A stretch of 64,000 nt of DNA from Diploscapter coronatus. Lineage: Eukaryota > Nematoda > Chromadorea > Rhabditida > Rhabditidae. The notes beneath the pieces were generated by a model. The model did no database searches. It was not told the origin of the DNA and was given only the letters and a program-made list of their open reading frames with translations. The DNA lies in the NCBI GenBank assembly GCA_964036155.1, contig OZ038422.1, positions 44,229,201-44,293,200 on the forward strand, given 5' to 3'. Positions 13,601-28,752 of the stretch are shown in pieces. Every line of letters starts with the position of its first letter. Position 1 is the stretch's first letter. The position numbers and the translations under genes are program-made.

Positions 13601-15959
13601 CCAACGCCATGCTCACTCAAAAAGGCCGAAGATTTCAAAAGCAATTGGGACATTAGGAAGGAAATGGAAAATTAAGAGGGAAAAGCTACATATTTTTGAA
13701 CCAAACGAGAATTCAATATTGCTGTGAAAGTTAAAAAAATAATAATAAAAATTGCGAAATGAAAAAGCAAATGATAACTACATGCGGAAGAGGGTTGATA
13801 ATAATTTCGAACCCCCATTTTACACGCTGACTAAATTCCAATTTTAAATTGTTGATATGCAAATGTTCGGGCAAAACTGAATTTCGGAACGATAAATATG
13901 AAGCTGTCGAAAAATTATACAAGGACAGAAAAATAGTTATTTTGATTTGATACAAGAAAAATAATAATGAGCAGCAGCAATTTCTTTTCTTCTGCTGTTG
14001 TGCTGGAATAAAATCAAAGACAGACAGAAATGGAGAAATGAAAAGTATTGTGGCAGATGCATGACGCATTGATGAGAGACAGAAAAGGGGAGGGAGTGAC
14101 CTCGAAATATGGTATACAAGGAAAGAGGGGAAGGGGGATGAGCGATGGGGGATCGAGGGATAAGGCAGGGATCTGCAAGGAGATGGGCAGATTGCCACAA
14201 TTGACCACGAATAAAGAGACTGAAAGGGATACCAGTAAACTAAACGGAGTCTAACAAAGGAAGAATGTATCAAGTGCACTTCACGATCTCGATTGGCCCT
14301 TGTAACTATAGACAACAGACGAGCGCAGTTAAACTTCTGGGAACAATTATAATAAGGACGATATCAAAATGGCGGCTCTAGTGCGACGTCAAGAACTTCA
14401 TGCTGTTCTTATGCTTGTTTCCGGGAGCTTAGTTGAATAATAGCAATTTCTGAAAAATGATTCTTGAAGAATCCATAACAGAAATGGAAATTTTGAATCT
14501 CGGAAAAATGAGAATATGAATTTGCAGAAAAATGTAAGGAACATAATTCTTTCAAAATTTCACTCACAAATATGTTTCTTTTCAGAACGAAAGTCAAGAG
14601 TTAGAAGAAAAGTGCGTGCGTAAAAGCCTACGACAATGATAAATAGCTGGATTGAAAAAAAACGCAAATTTATTCCCGAAAAAGAGCAGAATGGCAGCGG
14701 TCGATGCGTGCTGCCCACTAACTCCAAAAAGTCATTTTTCTCATTTCTACTTCGAAAAATGGCTCATTTTTTGCCGAGAGGACAGAAATGGAACATCGTC
14801 TGGCAGTTTTTGGTAGAAGACGAGGAAAAACAAAGATAAGGAGGAGATTTCTTCTTTTTCAATGAGTAAAGAAAAACTTTAAAAACATCTTTAGATTCCC
14901 CAATTGAGATGCACAAATTTTTCAAAGTTGTGAGCGAAAACAATATGATAACTGCGTCAAAACTAGCACTTTTGATACCGATCAATCAATCAATCAAAGA
15001 TATCAAAACATTCGCACTTTTCAAATCTTGCGTGCAAACTCTCTTCAATATCAAATGAAAATTGGCCCGTTGGGATATCTTACTAAATCAAAGTCAAAGA
15101 AGACTTTGAAAGATCATAAAATAACTCAAAATGAAAGGAAACGATAAACATAATATGTGGCATAAAATAAACTATGATTTCCATTGTAGAGCTTCAGGCA
15201 TTGTATGGGTAAAGCGCTAAAAGTCGGCTCTCATAACAAAGAGATAAAGAGAGAGAGGGGCAGAGAGATGGAGAGGAAAGAGGGACAGGGGAGGGCAGAT
15301 TGAAGATAAAGGGGCGGGACTTGGAAGTAACAGAATGAAATCGACTTGAAGTATGTGAAAAGGTTCGGTTGGATAAAAATAGGTATGCAACTTGTTGGTT
15401 AATTTAGATGATGATTAGGCAGGAGAGACATTTTGTTGCAATTCTTGCACAAGAAGAAAATAATTGTCGTTCCTTCAAGGAAAAGAGCATTCAAGTCAAA
15501 ATAAGGAATGCTGAGTAAGATTGATGGGATTTTGGGAAGTATGAACTTCGACATTAAATCGTTCAAATTTGACATGTTCAAGAAAAACTAATGAATTGAA
15601 GTAAATAAATTAGGAAGATTAGTATCAAGCGCTGATTTAAAAAAAATTAATCATCAATTTGGATTGATGATAATGAATCAAAAAATCAAGATAAATTTAC
15701 GCAAGAAAATATTCCTATGAGTTTTAAATTTCCGTTCTACTTTTCGATTATATCAAAACATCATATCATAGATATATGTCGATGAATCAGAGGAATTTGC
15801 CTGTGCCTTGACAGATGATTCAGTGCATTCGATTCGAGAAAATGAATAGAACAATCGAAATGGAATTGATTGACACGATAAAAAGCACTTTTAATAAGGA
15901 GAAGCAAATTATTCGTACCATTCATTTCTCGCTATAGAGGAAAAAAATCTCCTAATCGA
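10689..15959. other. intergenic 5.3 kb, purine-rich plus strand
   Basis: No exon is supported. Runs of GGA/GAA on the plus strand (for example 14080-14190 and 15240-15310) remove stop codons from the complement. They create long Ser/Leu/Phe/Pro-rich minus ORFs such as 13731-14315, which I do not accept as genes. Promoters of the divergent wrk-1-like and TTR genes probably lie here, but I see no defined element. Confidence 0.55.
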
Positions 15960-17139
15960 ATGACTATGGGAATTGTGGGAGTTGTACTGATTGGCTGCTT
16001 GATTGCACCTGTTTGGAGCACTCGGGTCCGAGTGACCGGCAGCTGCAAATGCGACTGCCCTGCTCCAGGGAAGGACGCTGAAACCATCAATGTCATTCTC
16101 ATGGAACGCGACATGGGGGAAAGTGAGTTAACATTTTATGCATGCCTGGGGAATCAGTTGGAGAATTCTGTACCAATGATATGGAGTAGTTCGAATTGTA
16201 TAGCCTAAAGCAAAATCAAAAATTTTCGCACCGCAATTAAACCTCCTCAACTAAAGTGCAATCTTGTGTCGTGCAGTTTTGTGTAGTTATCAAGAGCTGA
16301 AAGTCTTCTTATGGAGCATAGAAAGATTTTTTCCTGAATATGCAACGTATAGTTTAGCATTCCTTAACGTGTTGGATCCTGATGATGTCATGAATCAGAC
16401 GACAATCAACAATGGAAACAATTTCACTGTGGAAGGATCGCAGTGGGAACTCGGCAAAATCGACCCATACCTCAAAGTCACTCATCAATGCGCTGTAAGT
16501 GATCCCCTTGTAGTTTTTACTATATTCGCAAACGTAGTGCATGCTACAAAGAACATAAGATAGGGCGATTTTGATATAAAATGATGAAGGGGTAGGTTAT
16601 TCTGGCAGAAAATCACTCTATTTTATCCTATCCTTATTCCCTATATGGTATGCGCTAAATTTACGAATGTGGTAAAAAGAAAAAAAAAAACTAAACTGGT
16701 AATAGTAAACTCATAAAAACTACAAAAGGAAGTTGTGAGCTAGATAAATTTAGATTTTTATGAGTTTGGAACATTGATTAGTTTCTTTTCATTCCATGAA
16801 TGAATTAGGGTGAAAATTTGAAAATTCTTATTTAAATTTTAGAAATTAGAAATGATTCTTTTTGCCTATTTTTTTACATGTCGCTGATTACAATAAACAG
16901 AATTCTTAATCCTTTGACGTGTACAAAACTAATTGCAGGGTCCTCTGATGCCGAAATACATCAATTTGGAAAATAAGTTCACAAAAGAAGTTGAAGGAGT
17001 GCAGGTCTATGATCTCGAAAGCAAGGATTGTCTGATTTCATGTCAAGAAAACGATAATTCTCAAAACAAAGTTGAAGCATTGGCTCCAAAAGGATTAGGG
17101 GCTGAAATAGTAGCTCCGAACAATAATCCCGAGAAATAA
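15960..17139 (+). CDS. transthyretin-like (TTR) family secreted protein
   Basis: Three exons: 15960-16122, 16358-16494 and 16939-17139 (TAA), giving about 166 residues. The signal peptide is MTMGIVGVVLIGCLIAPVWS. The mature protein follows the nematode TTR-like pattern: VTGSCKCDC then PAPGKDAETINVILMERD, then DPDDVMNQTT, the glycine-asparagine FTVEG turn, IDPYLKVTHQC, and a final strand MPKYINLENKFT. This family is nematode-wide; TTR-52 bridges phosphatidylserine on dying cells, but most members have no known role. The exon 2 start at TTTAG before CATTCC is chosen over an upstream CAG because it keeps frame and removes an insert foreign to the family. Odd points are three closely spaced cysteines (CKCDC) and an extra polar tail of about 40 residues after the last family strand. 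AATAAA lies at 17155-17160. Confidence 0.85.
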
Positions 17140-20100
17140 TTGATTTGTTCCTCGAATAAATGTTCTAGTTATGTTCGTTTCATTATCTTGCAAAAGTAAT
17201 TTTTCTTGACGTAAGAAATCGAAATTTTCTCCTCATATTTAGACAATTCACTTTAATGAATGATATTTTATGACGCATAATAACATTTTCGATTGGTTGA
17301 AATTTTTGCGAATCGCGTTTTAGGAGATCAGCGTCAAGAGAAATAATTCCTTGATTTTTTCATGAATATATGCAAAATGAACTTGAATCTTCTTCTACAT
17401 TATGCTGTTCTCGTAATGCACTAAAATGCGCAGCTGCGGATAAAATAAATCAGAAAAAAATTTAAAAAATATGATAAAAATGGATTAATGAAGATTTCAT
17501 ACAGATAATGCAATGCATTTTGGCAGAACTGGAGGGATAAATTTACACGTTTCAGAAAAAATAAGCGAAATGTTTGCAAGGGATAGGAGATAATAAAAAT
17601 GAGAATAAAACGAGAGAAATAAAGTGAGATTAGCTGCCAGACGCTAAATATTCGCATTGCCTTTAGCCTTTTCCAATGCATAGAAATGATTCTAAACAAC
17701 TAAACAAAACAATAGCTGTCCCTTCTCTAGCGCTTTCAAAGGTCAAATGCTTAGAATTTTCTCGAAAATAATAGTATTTGCAAAATAATAAAGCAAAAAC
17801 TTAACGAAGTTTGATTTGTAATCTTTTAACTGAACTATACAATGTGAAGGATTGCGATTGTTATGGAAACAGAGTTTAGACATGGCAAAAAGAGGAGAAT
17901 TTGAGATTCGATATGATGACTGGCCTCGAGGGAACAGTTAGCCACTCACTCGGCCAGGGAAGGACAAGAAGTTGTGCATAATGGCCGCTTGTCTGTCTGT
18001 CACAAAGCATCACAAACTATGTCATGCCAAATTCCACATTCAAAATTTCTCTTCCCTTTCTTACTTTATGTGAAAGCATCCAAGCAAAAATACTGACGAA
18101 ATACGCTACATCGAACGTTACTCATGAGATTTTCAATTTTACAATGAAATTTCGATATCTGAGACCCGTTTTAAAACAAAACATTCAAGACACTGAATCA
18201 GAAAACGGGTCAAAGTCTTTTTTTTAGAGAAAATAGCCATTCAAAATATCATAATGTCCAGCCCAATATTTCGATAGAGCGAGAAAAATCACAGGCAAGT
18301 TTAAGTTGAATCATAAAACTATCCTAGATATAAAGATAACATATTGTACTTTGAAGTTTCGGCCAAGGATAAATCAACCCTACTTTTCAAATTTCCTAAA
18401 AATTTAAATTAAAAAATAAACGAATGTCAAAATTGATCCGATCAACGATCACGATATGAGATATGCAGAACAATGAAAAGAATGAAGTGAGTGTCATCCA
18501 AAATTAGGCAAATTCGTGTGTATCCTCTCGAATTGACAATGGAAGGAATCCCCTAAATGTGCAGAGAGCTTCTGTCCCCTCGTCTCGAAAGGCAACTCGC
18601 ATTAATTTCACCAGTTAATGTCGAGACAAAGAGCACGTGAAATGAAGAGAGGAAGGGTGCGAGAATATGCCACAGGCACTGCAATTAAATTCGGCCTGAC
18701 GTTTGCTAAAAGCGTGCCGAGATCTTCTCGGCGAAACCGCAAGAGGCATATTCAGATGCTATCAGAAAGATGAAAGGGTGATGACAGTTCTCTAATTAAT
18801 CGAGTTAAATCTAGTTTTCGATTATCAGAGTCTTTCATCAGTTATCTAATCTCGCAGAATATCAAATAATCCGAAACTAATTAGCGATAAACTTTCATTT
18901 ATGAGCAGAAATCAGAGCGTTACTATTTTTTATTATTAAAAAGGAATGTAAAATTTCACTTAGATTCCAATAGGAGTCGTTGAAAAACTCAATTCCGGAC
19001 TCCGATTTCGAATTATTCAACAATTCAAATTTTGCGCACATTTAACATAAATTCAATTAAATTTTGATATTGGAAGTCATTGGTCTAAAAATGTTGGCAT
19101 TATTCACTAGAAAAATATTTTTCATTTCGTAATACATGACTATGAATAGTAAATGGCCTAATTAGATAAAATGCAACATTACTATACGTTTGATTGCCGA
19201 AAATAGCTGCATATGAATTGGGGAAATTTGGTAAAAATGTGGATAAAAATGGAATGTTTGTGAGAACGAAAGTAGACGAGCATTATAAGAAGCTCATGAA
19301 GATTGCACAGATTCCTTCGAGAAGGGATGAGAATTTTTCAGAACGTAGCTCTGATTGGATTAATATTCACAGAGGTTCTTTTCATGTTGAAGGAGAGGAA
19401 AATGAAATGCTTGCAAACACATATTCAGATGAGCAGCGTTCATTTACTCAAGCAGAAAGAGAGGGAATACAACATGTGAAGGGGTTGAAAAAAATCCTTC
19501 TGAGACATGAAAATTCCACTTTCCAAGGAACAACAAGATGGATAAAGTATGGGGAGTGAGAAGACCGATGTAAATATCCCTTCCCCTTGTACTTGCAACT
19601 GCAAAAATCTCGAGTAAAGAATCGAATCACATTACGAATTACGTTTGGTACTTGCGCATCTTGAGATAATGCATAAGAAGATGCTCGTAAATCAGACAAG
19701 CAAAAGAAGGCATGTTTTGCGGCAGAGAAATGGCGTGCAAATGTATAACGGCTAATGTTCACATAATACAACGTAAATTACACCGCAATCCATATGCTGA
19801 ATGTATGAAAATATGAGGCATGGAGAAGTTGATATGAAAAGTTGTATCATCTTGAAAAATTAAGATTATTTGGAAATAATGTACACTGGTTTCGAAGATG
19901 TAAGTACGAAAATTTCAGACTTAGGTAGAATCAATTATAATTCGAAATTGACGATCAATTTTCAATATAAAATTTAGCTTCGAAATTCAGAATTTGTAAA
20001 TTTTTGATCTCGTGCAACATACATTTTAGAAATCGATTTGCAATAATGAGTTGAGTCTGAAGAATTCGACAATAGCAATTGATGGTTTTGGGTCTGGGAA

Positions 20101-20288
20101 TGGTCATCGAAATAATGAATGGAAAGAGGAAGAGAGAAAGGGGAAATAGGAAGAATGAAACATGAAACAAAGGGATGGACAGTAAGGGGGGAAGGGATGT
20201 GCCTAGAAGGGCGGGCGGTGCACCTTTGAATTCTGAATGAATGACTGAATTGACTGCAACTGCGAGGAGTCAGTCCTTGCACCTCTAC

Positions 20289-20325
20289 TTCTCTTCTCTT
20301 CTCTTCCCTTCTCTTCCCTTCCCTT
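20289..20325 (+). repeat. pyrimidine microsatellite (TTCTC-type)
   Basis: A short tandem array of TTCTC/TTCCC units on the plus strand, in a region whose plus strand is otherwise purine-rich. No gene overlaps it. Confidence 0.8.
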
Positions 20326-22834
20326 TGCTATTCCCACATTTCCCTCTCATTTCATTCTAATTATGGATTCGGTTGGCGGGTTTAAAAACACACAGAAAGA
20401 GTCGAATCGAATCGAAACAAGGATAACGGAAGGCGAAATATGCGCCTGCAGAGACACGAAAATTGACTGACAAGGATAATTAGCCAGTCAGAAAGGGGAT
20501 AGGGGAATATTGCCGCAAAAGGAAAGAATCGTTGTGATTTGTCGATCAAATATGTAGTAAAATTAGTCCGTTTTTAATTTTAAAATTTCTCATTTGAAAT
20601 TTGAATGGAATTATCGCAGTTATTGAAAAAGCGAAATGGAATTAAAAACGAATTAAAACAGAACCTTCAATATTTGTTTGATTTAGAGATGGATTTGAAT
20701 ACAAGGTCAAATATGTCCAAGATGCAACATTTTCTGAACGAATGCGATAAATGCGTTCAATTTTGCGTAATTGTGACTTTTAATTTCGCATTAGAGCATA
20801 TTGGCAGAGACAATTGGATATCTGAAAGCTGCAAGAGAATAGGGGAAGAAAGCGGTGAATCTGTTGGATGAGCGCAACGATAATCAAATTAAAAGCTCGC
20901 ACAAAAGGAAAGAGGGAAAGGCAAATGTCCGATGCAAAATGCAAGATGACCGAGGCTTATCTAATACTGAAAGAGGAGGGAAAAATCTGCTCCTCTACTA
21001 AACAATTGAATTCTAACTGAAATTTCTAGTTTCTTACTTATTCAAAATGGATACTCGCTGCAACAGTTATGCAAATTCTAATGAATGGACACAGCATTAA
21101 AATTTAGATAGGCAAGAAAAAAACTAAAAAAGGATGAATGAGAACAGGTTGCAGAAAGGGCAGAAAAGGAGAAGCCAATTCAAATCGGATGACGGATAAA
21201 ATATGCCTATTTGGCTGGGCAATGGAAGAGAAAGAAATTAGCATATTGCAAAGAATCGAAAGAAGGGGGAAATTCCGGTGAAAACCGCAATTTCGAGTGG
21301 GAAAATGTATGCGAAGAAATATAATAATCGAGCAAATGAGGGGAAAGAGGATGAGAAAATGAGAGAGCGTAAACAGGGGAACAGAAAGGAACGCCGGCTG
21401 TAATGCAGCGCTGTGGATTCGGACTGCGGACACGAACCTGACTATGTCATTTCCATTAGCATCAAATTCGCACCGAAGCCAGAAAGTGTCGACCGAGATT
21501 AGAGCAAATCAGACATGGAGGGAAAAGACAAGGGAATCGCGAGAGGGGACAAGAGAATGGACGATTAACAGGGCAATTCGAATGCATTCCCATGAAAGGC
21601 TGGGAATGTTCCGTAGATGAGGAACGCTCAAATTCGCACCGACATCTAACAGCGTTCGAATATTGAAACAAGGCAATTGCATCGGAATCTGAAACTGAAC
21701 TTTACAAGGAAAAGGTCAATTCTTCCAAACATCGCCAAATTCTTCTTGCCTGATTCACGCAAAATGTCGACGCAATAAAATGGAATAATCGTTTTCGCCG
21801 AGATGAGAATGACCGTGTAAAATCTTAACGATCGACTAATTGCGGTCGTACAATTTTGGATATTCATTTATTTATTTGCTTGAAAGGGTTTACTCAATTA
21901 TTTCTTTGAGATGACACGTCTTAGTGTTAAAAATTTCTTATTCTGACTATGAAAAAAATTAACAGTCAAGATCGATTCTCAACAAAAATCAGAAATGATG
22001 CATGCCATTTGTCTGTTGAAATCACGCTTTCAATTGACAGAACATGCAATCAAGATCGTTAGGAATAAAGAAATGTAGCCAATAAAATCGTCGAATATGC
22101 AAAATTGGTTTCTAGCAATTTGAAAAATCTGTGGAAAGTTTTTTTTCAAAGATTTTGAAAGCAATGGAAAACCAAATAAAATGAGTAGTGAATTGTCTAG
22201 AAAAACGGGAAAAATAATTTAATCAAAATTAGAACAAAATTATTGCTATACTTCTCAGTGAGACCTGGGTTAGAAAAATATCAAACATAAAAAAGAAGTT
22301 CATAGAAGTAGGAATATCGATGTGAAAGTTCAAGTTGAAAGGGCAACAAGTCAAAAGCACTGATGATTTTGGGACAAGACACAGATTTGCAAACGAGCTG
22401 TAAACTGATGTCGTTTGCTTATGACGAACAAAATCTGAGGGAGAGAGAGAGAAAGAAAAGTAGAGAGAATAGAGGTAAAGACAGAGGGAAATATGACGAT
22501 CAAGTCAAAAGCTCTCCCTGCATTCGGACTGGGCATGTGTTACATATCGAAATTTGAAGGAAAAAGAAGAGAGAAATTATCCGAACTGACATTTCACTGA
22601 TTGCACATCTCGCATCGAATTGCATAACGTGATAATTGAAAAGATGGATGGATGGAGTATCACACAATAGAGATTATGATTTTTGAAATCGAAAAAAAAT
22701 CTTTAAAAATTGATTTTCGAAGCTGAAATTGATCTCATTGTTTCATAAACCAAACCTCAAAATGTAAAATAAGAACAAGACCTTCTTCGAAGAGATTGAT
22801 ATAAGAATTTAGACACTCGAGTTCTCTAGTTTGG

Positions 22835-22910
22835 ACCAGCGTTCTGTGCGGGCATAAAATTTCGCACCCGTACCTACGAGTACGGATACTAACTAGCGCA
22901 AAACGCTGGT
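22835..22910. repeat. foldback / hairpin element
   Basis: Arms ACCAGCGTTCTGTGC (22835-22849) and GCGCAAAACGCTGGT (22896-22910) are reverse complements with two mismatches, both transitions. A smaller hairpin, CCGTAC..GTACGG, sits inside (about 22869-22884). It could be a short MITE or a structured RNA; no coding potential is seen. Confidence 0.45.
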
Positions 22911-23821
22911 TTGAACGTGTCAAGTTTTACTTTTGCAAGGTTGATTAGTCTAATTACAAGGTGACAATTGTCAATGAATAAAGGAAAGTTAAGAAGAGGA
23001 AAATTTAGGAAAAAAAATGTAATTCAAAGAAAGAATAGTGGAATTTGATTTGAAATTGAAAGATCAACATGAGTTGTATCAATCGAAAAAGTCGATGATG
23101 AAGTTAGCGCAGAAAATGTCGGACTGTCAGAGTTTGGCAGATTATGACAAGCGGATGAACATACAAAGTGAAAAGTGAGGTGGCAGAAATACTTCGCAAC
23201 AACAGACTGGCAAATAGAGAGAGAGATACCTTCAACGAGTTGAATGATAGAATTCGAGAATCATTGCACTTTTAAAGTACAGAATACTTATTGCTACATT
23301 AAAAACTCACCTTGTAAGAAAACTCCTCAAGAGCAGAAAAAACAGCTACTAGAATCGTCGAACTTACAAGGGGACATTTCTAAGTGTTACTCATATTTCT
23401 GGGTGATTTTGGTACATAGGTCAAATCGAGTACGTAGATCGCGAGTGTTAAGTCATTAGCTCCTATAAAGCACGAGTATTACCGTAAAATTAAGCTGAAA
23501 TTACCTGTTTTCTAGCTTACTGCGTTGCTGAGAAGTGAGTGCATTCCTCAGTTCGAAATGTTAGTTTTTAATTTTCATTACTTTAATTGGTATAAAAATG
23601 CAATTTTAGAGTAGAAAGTCATCTATTGTTTCGAATATTATGTCATTTTCTTTGGAAATTAAGAGTTCATGTGAAAATGTATCTTATCAATTTTTGCATG
23701 CTATGAACTTGAAAGTCGACTGATCGATAACGGGCATTCAAGGCAGCAAATTCATTCTAAAATATTTACATATCTTTCTTCGCTAGCATTAATTGCTAAC
23801 AAAAATTGCTTGTAAATTTAG

Positions 23822-25606
<1,785 letters not shown>

Positions 25607-25907
25607 GTTTGAAAAGTTGTTTCCTACAATAATCAGTTTTATGCTATTAGAAGATCTTTAAGGGGCGTTCGAAGAAATTTTAATTTGACCTTATATAAGT
25701 TATTTGAATCATTTATTCGAACGCTACGAAAAATCGCATGTTCGCATTTTAAAGAAATAGTATGCAAAAAGAGAAGTGCCTATCTTTTACCCTATCCCTA
25801 ACCCTATACTCTCTCATAACGCAACTATGCGATTTAAGCATGAGTATTTGATACCATTGATTAATATACCGACGAAGGAAAAAAATGAAACTCCATTTAT
25901 TTTACAG

Positions 25908-28316
25908 GAACCCAGCATTACTACTATTCCGATATCGATTGAAAATAAGACAGTTCTTTCTACGCAGCCTCAGAAACAAATGAATTCTAATTCGAAGCCA
26001 ACTACTGATAAAGTTTTATTCTTTCGTATGAAATTAGTATTACTCAATATTCAATTTATTATCTCATTATAGTTAGATATGAAAATGATGAGAAGAATGA
26101 AAGACAAGTTTGTCTATTCGATCCAAAGAATTATTCTGTTGAAAAGATATCAAACTTATGCGGATTTGTATATCCATTTGAAGTTGCAACAACTGAGGAT
26201 AAAGTTATTCATCAGTGAACTTCTTCAATATAAAAAGAATTTAGATATTTTTTGTTGAAAGCACTGCCAGCGCTAAATTATTCGGAATCTTTGATTTGAA
26301 TACTAGACAAATAACAAAAGGTTTCGTTACACCTATTTAGATTCAATCGTATTGTTCTTTAGGACAAGATCCTTCAGAATGGCGCAAACATGCATCTATT
26401 GCATATCATAAAGATAAACTGTATTATATTGGTGGTGAAAATCCTGAATCAGGAAAGTTTACTAATCGCGTAGATGTAAAATAATCATTCGAATCATAAA
26501 TGGAATGTGAAACCAGCTTTTTAGATTTTCGAAAATGGAAAATGGCAGAAAGGACCAGATTTTCCTGTTTCTATAAACTCATCAAATTACACTATTTGCA
26601 ATGAAAAATTATTTAGTTATTACAAATGTCCATGAAATCATCTATTCTTAAATTTTAGTATTTTACTGTACGAAAATATTTCGATTATCAGACGACCAAA
26701 AAGAATGGACTAAGGTGGAAAGTTTTGAAGAGTCTCGATATCGTCCAGCAGTTACATCTCTCAATGGAAAAATTTATATAACTGGAGGAAACGGAAGGTG
26801 AGATAAGAGTAATTTAACGTTCTGATTTTATTCCATTTTAATGGTGATATTGTCTATTGCTCGTGCTTTTATTACGACCCACAAAAGGACAAACAATCAT
26901 CATTTACAACAATTGCCGATATGAATTTTCCAAGAGGTTGCCATTCTATTATATCTGTAAATGGAAAACTCTACGTATTCGGAGGGTGAGAATTTAGTCG
27001 AAATTGAAAAAAAAGATTATCTAAATTATAAGATATCAAAAGTACCCTTTTGAAAACTATTGCAAATCAATCGAGGAATATGATCCTAAAACGAATAAAT
27101 GGAGAATTGTTGGAACATTGAGCGTCACCGAGAAAATTCAACGCGCTTTGCCTGTAGCTGAAACGAAAAATATCTCTAACCTGGCTACAAAAGCAGAAAA
27201 AATGTTATTCTTTCGTATGAAATTAATATTACTTAATATTCAACTTATTATTTTATTATAGTTAGATACCAGAATAATGAATTACCAGAAGGACGAGTCT
27301 GTCTATTCGATCCAAAGAATTATTCTGTTGAAAAGATATCAGACTTATGCCAATTCTTATTTCCATATGAAGTTGCAACAACTGAGGATAAAGTTGTTCA
27401 TCAGTGAACTTCTTCAATATAAAAGTAATTTAGATATTTTTTGTTGAAAGCACTGCCAACCCTAAATTATTCGGAATATTCGATTTGAATACTAGACAAA
27501 TAACAAAAGGTTTCGTTACACCTATTTAGATTCAATCGTATTGTTCTTTAGGACAAGATCCTCCAGAATGGCGCATGTGTGCATCTATTGCATATTATAA
27601 AGATAAATTGTTCTACATTGGTGGGAAAGACAAATCAGGAGGGAATACTAACCGTGTTGATGTAAAATATAATCATTCAAATAATAAATGGAATGTGGAA
27701 ACAACTTTTTTAGATTTTCGAAAATGGAAAGTGGCAGAAAGGACCAGATTTTCCAAGCATTATTAGCCAGGCAAATTATGCAGTACTTGATGAAAAATTA
27801 TACAGTTAACTATGGAATATATATGAAAATCATATTAATTTTATATTTAGTCATTACCAATACGCAAATATATCGATTATCTGATGATGAAAATAAGTGG
27901 ATTTTAATTCGAGACATGAAGGAATGTCGGTGGAATTCCACAGTTGCTTCATTTAACGGAGGAATATACATAATTGGTGGACATGATAGGTAAATTGCCT
28001 TTTATTCCAGAGAATTTTATTCACAATTATAGATCTAATAATGTGCATAACTCATGTATCCGCTTTGATCCCAATGAGGCATTGGAGTCATCGATTATTA
28101 TAATGGCGGATATGAACTATAAAAGATATGAACATTCCATCATTGCATCTGTTGGAAAATTATATGTATTTGGAGGGTAAGAATTTTATTGGAATTGAAA
28201 AAAAGATTATTTAAATTTTTAGATATCAAAAATGTTCCTATAAAGATTTTTGCACACCAATCGAGGAATATGATCCTAAAACAAATAAGTGGAGAATTGT
28301 TGGAACACTTGATTGA
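25908..28316 (+). CDS. two tandem kelch-repeat modules (C-terminal part of the probable Hsp70 fusion)
   Basis: Exons of module A: 25908-26025, 26073-26214, 26262-26320, 26363-26475, 26525-26615, 26659-26797, about 26842-26985, 27033-27214. Module B: 27262-27403, 27451-27509, 27552-27661, 27714-27804, 27851-27989, 28033-28177, 28223-28316 (TGA). About 590 residues. Each module has five to six kelch-like blades, seen as hydrophobic-GG (YYIGG, YITGG, YVFGG; FYIGG, YIIGG, YVFGG) and aromatic W positions (KWQKG, EWTKV, KWRIVGTL). There is no BTB or BACK domain. Exon boundaries and phases match between modules, and introns are also similar, so this is an internal duplication. Module A runs in frame into B. 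The first exon begins at an acceptor in phase 0, so coding sequence upstream is expected; the Hsp70 part is the only candidate seen. An independent start at a Met inside this exon (MNSNSKPTTDK) cannot be excluded. One intron of module A (after 26797) has no clear AG acceptor. AATAAA lies at 28448-28453. Confidence 0.82.
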
Positions 28317-28752
28317 AATGATCAATGAATGGATATTTTCGATGATTATGAATTTTTTTAATCATAAAATGATTTTGTCGGTATCAAAGTTTCTAAAAGT
28401 GCTTCATAATATGTGGCTTGTTTTATTTGATCAGCTTACACCAATTTAATAAAGACGTTTAGTTATTGTTTTCATGAGTAAACTTTGTTTGAAATCATAA
28501 ATCTCAATGTATCATCAAAAATAACAAAAACAACCGAAATTTTTAACGTTTGATTTTTACATTGATAACTTGCAAATGAATATCGATCAAAAATTATTTC
28601 TCTATTTTGATATTTTTGCTCAAGTCCGTACTTATTCGTTCAGCTGTGAAATATTTGATAAACTTAATTTTTTAACCAATTATTCTCATGAAAACTACAA
28701 AGTAATAAATTTATTCAATACAAACAATTATACACTTTTAATTTTTATTTGT

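Noticed and set aside
13731..14315. 194-codon minus ORF
   Set aside because: Same cause: polypyrimidine composition; no domain and no sensible start context.
19194..19559. 121-codon plus ORF with mixed, protein-like composition
   Set aside because: No ATG at its start (first in-frame ATG is inside), no matching splice partners and no recognised motif. Kept only as a candidate for RNA evidence.
20605..20871. 88-codon ATG-started plus ORF with several cysteines
   Set aside because: Intact and protein-like, but isolated, with no splice sites, polyA signal or family to support it.
26461..26530. Apparent frameshift between kelch copies (2-bp difference after GTAGAT)
   Set aside because: The difference lies in a 49-nt intron (GTAAAA to TTTTTAG) in module A and the matching 52-nt intron in module B; the coding frame is intact.
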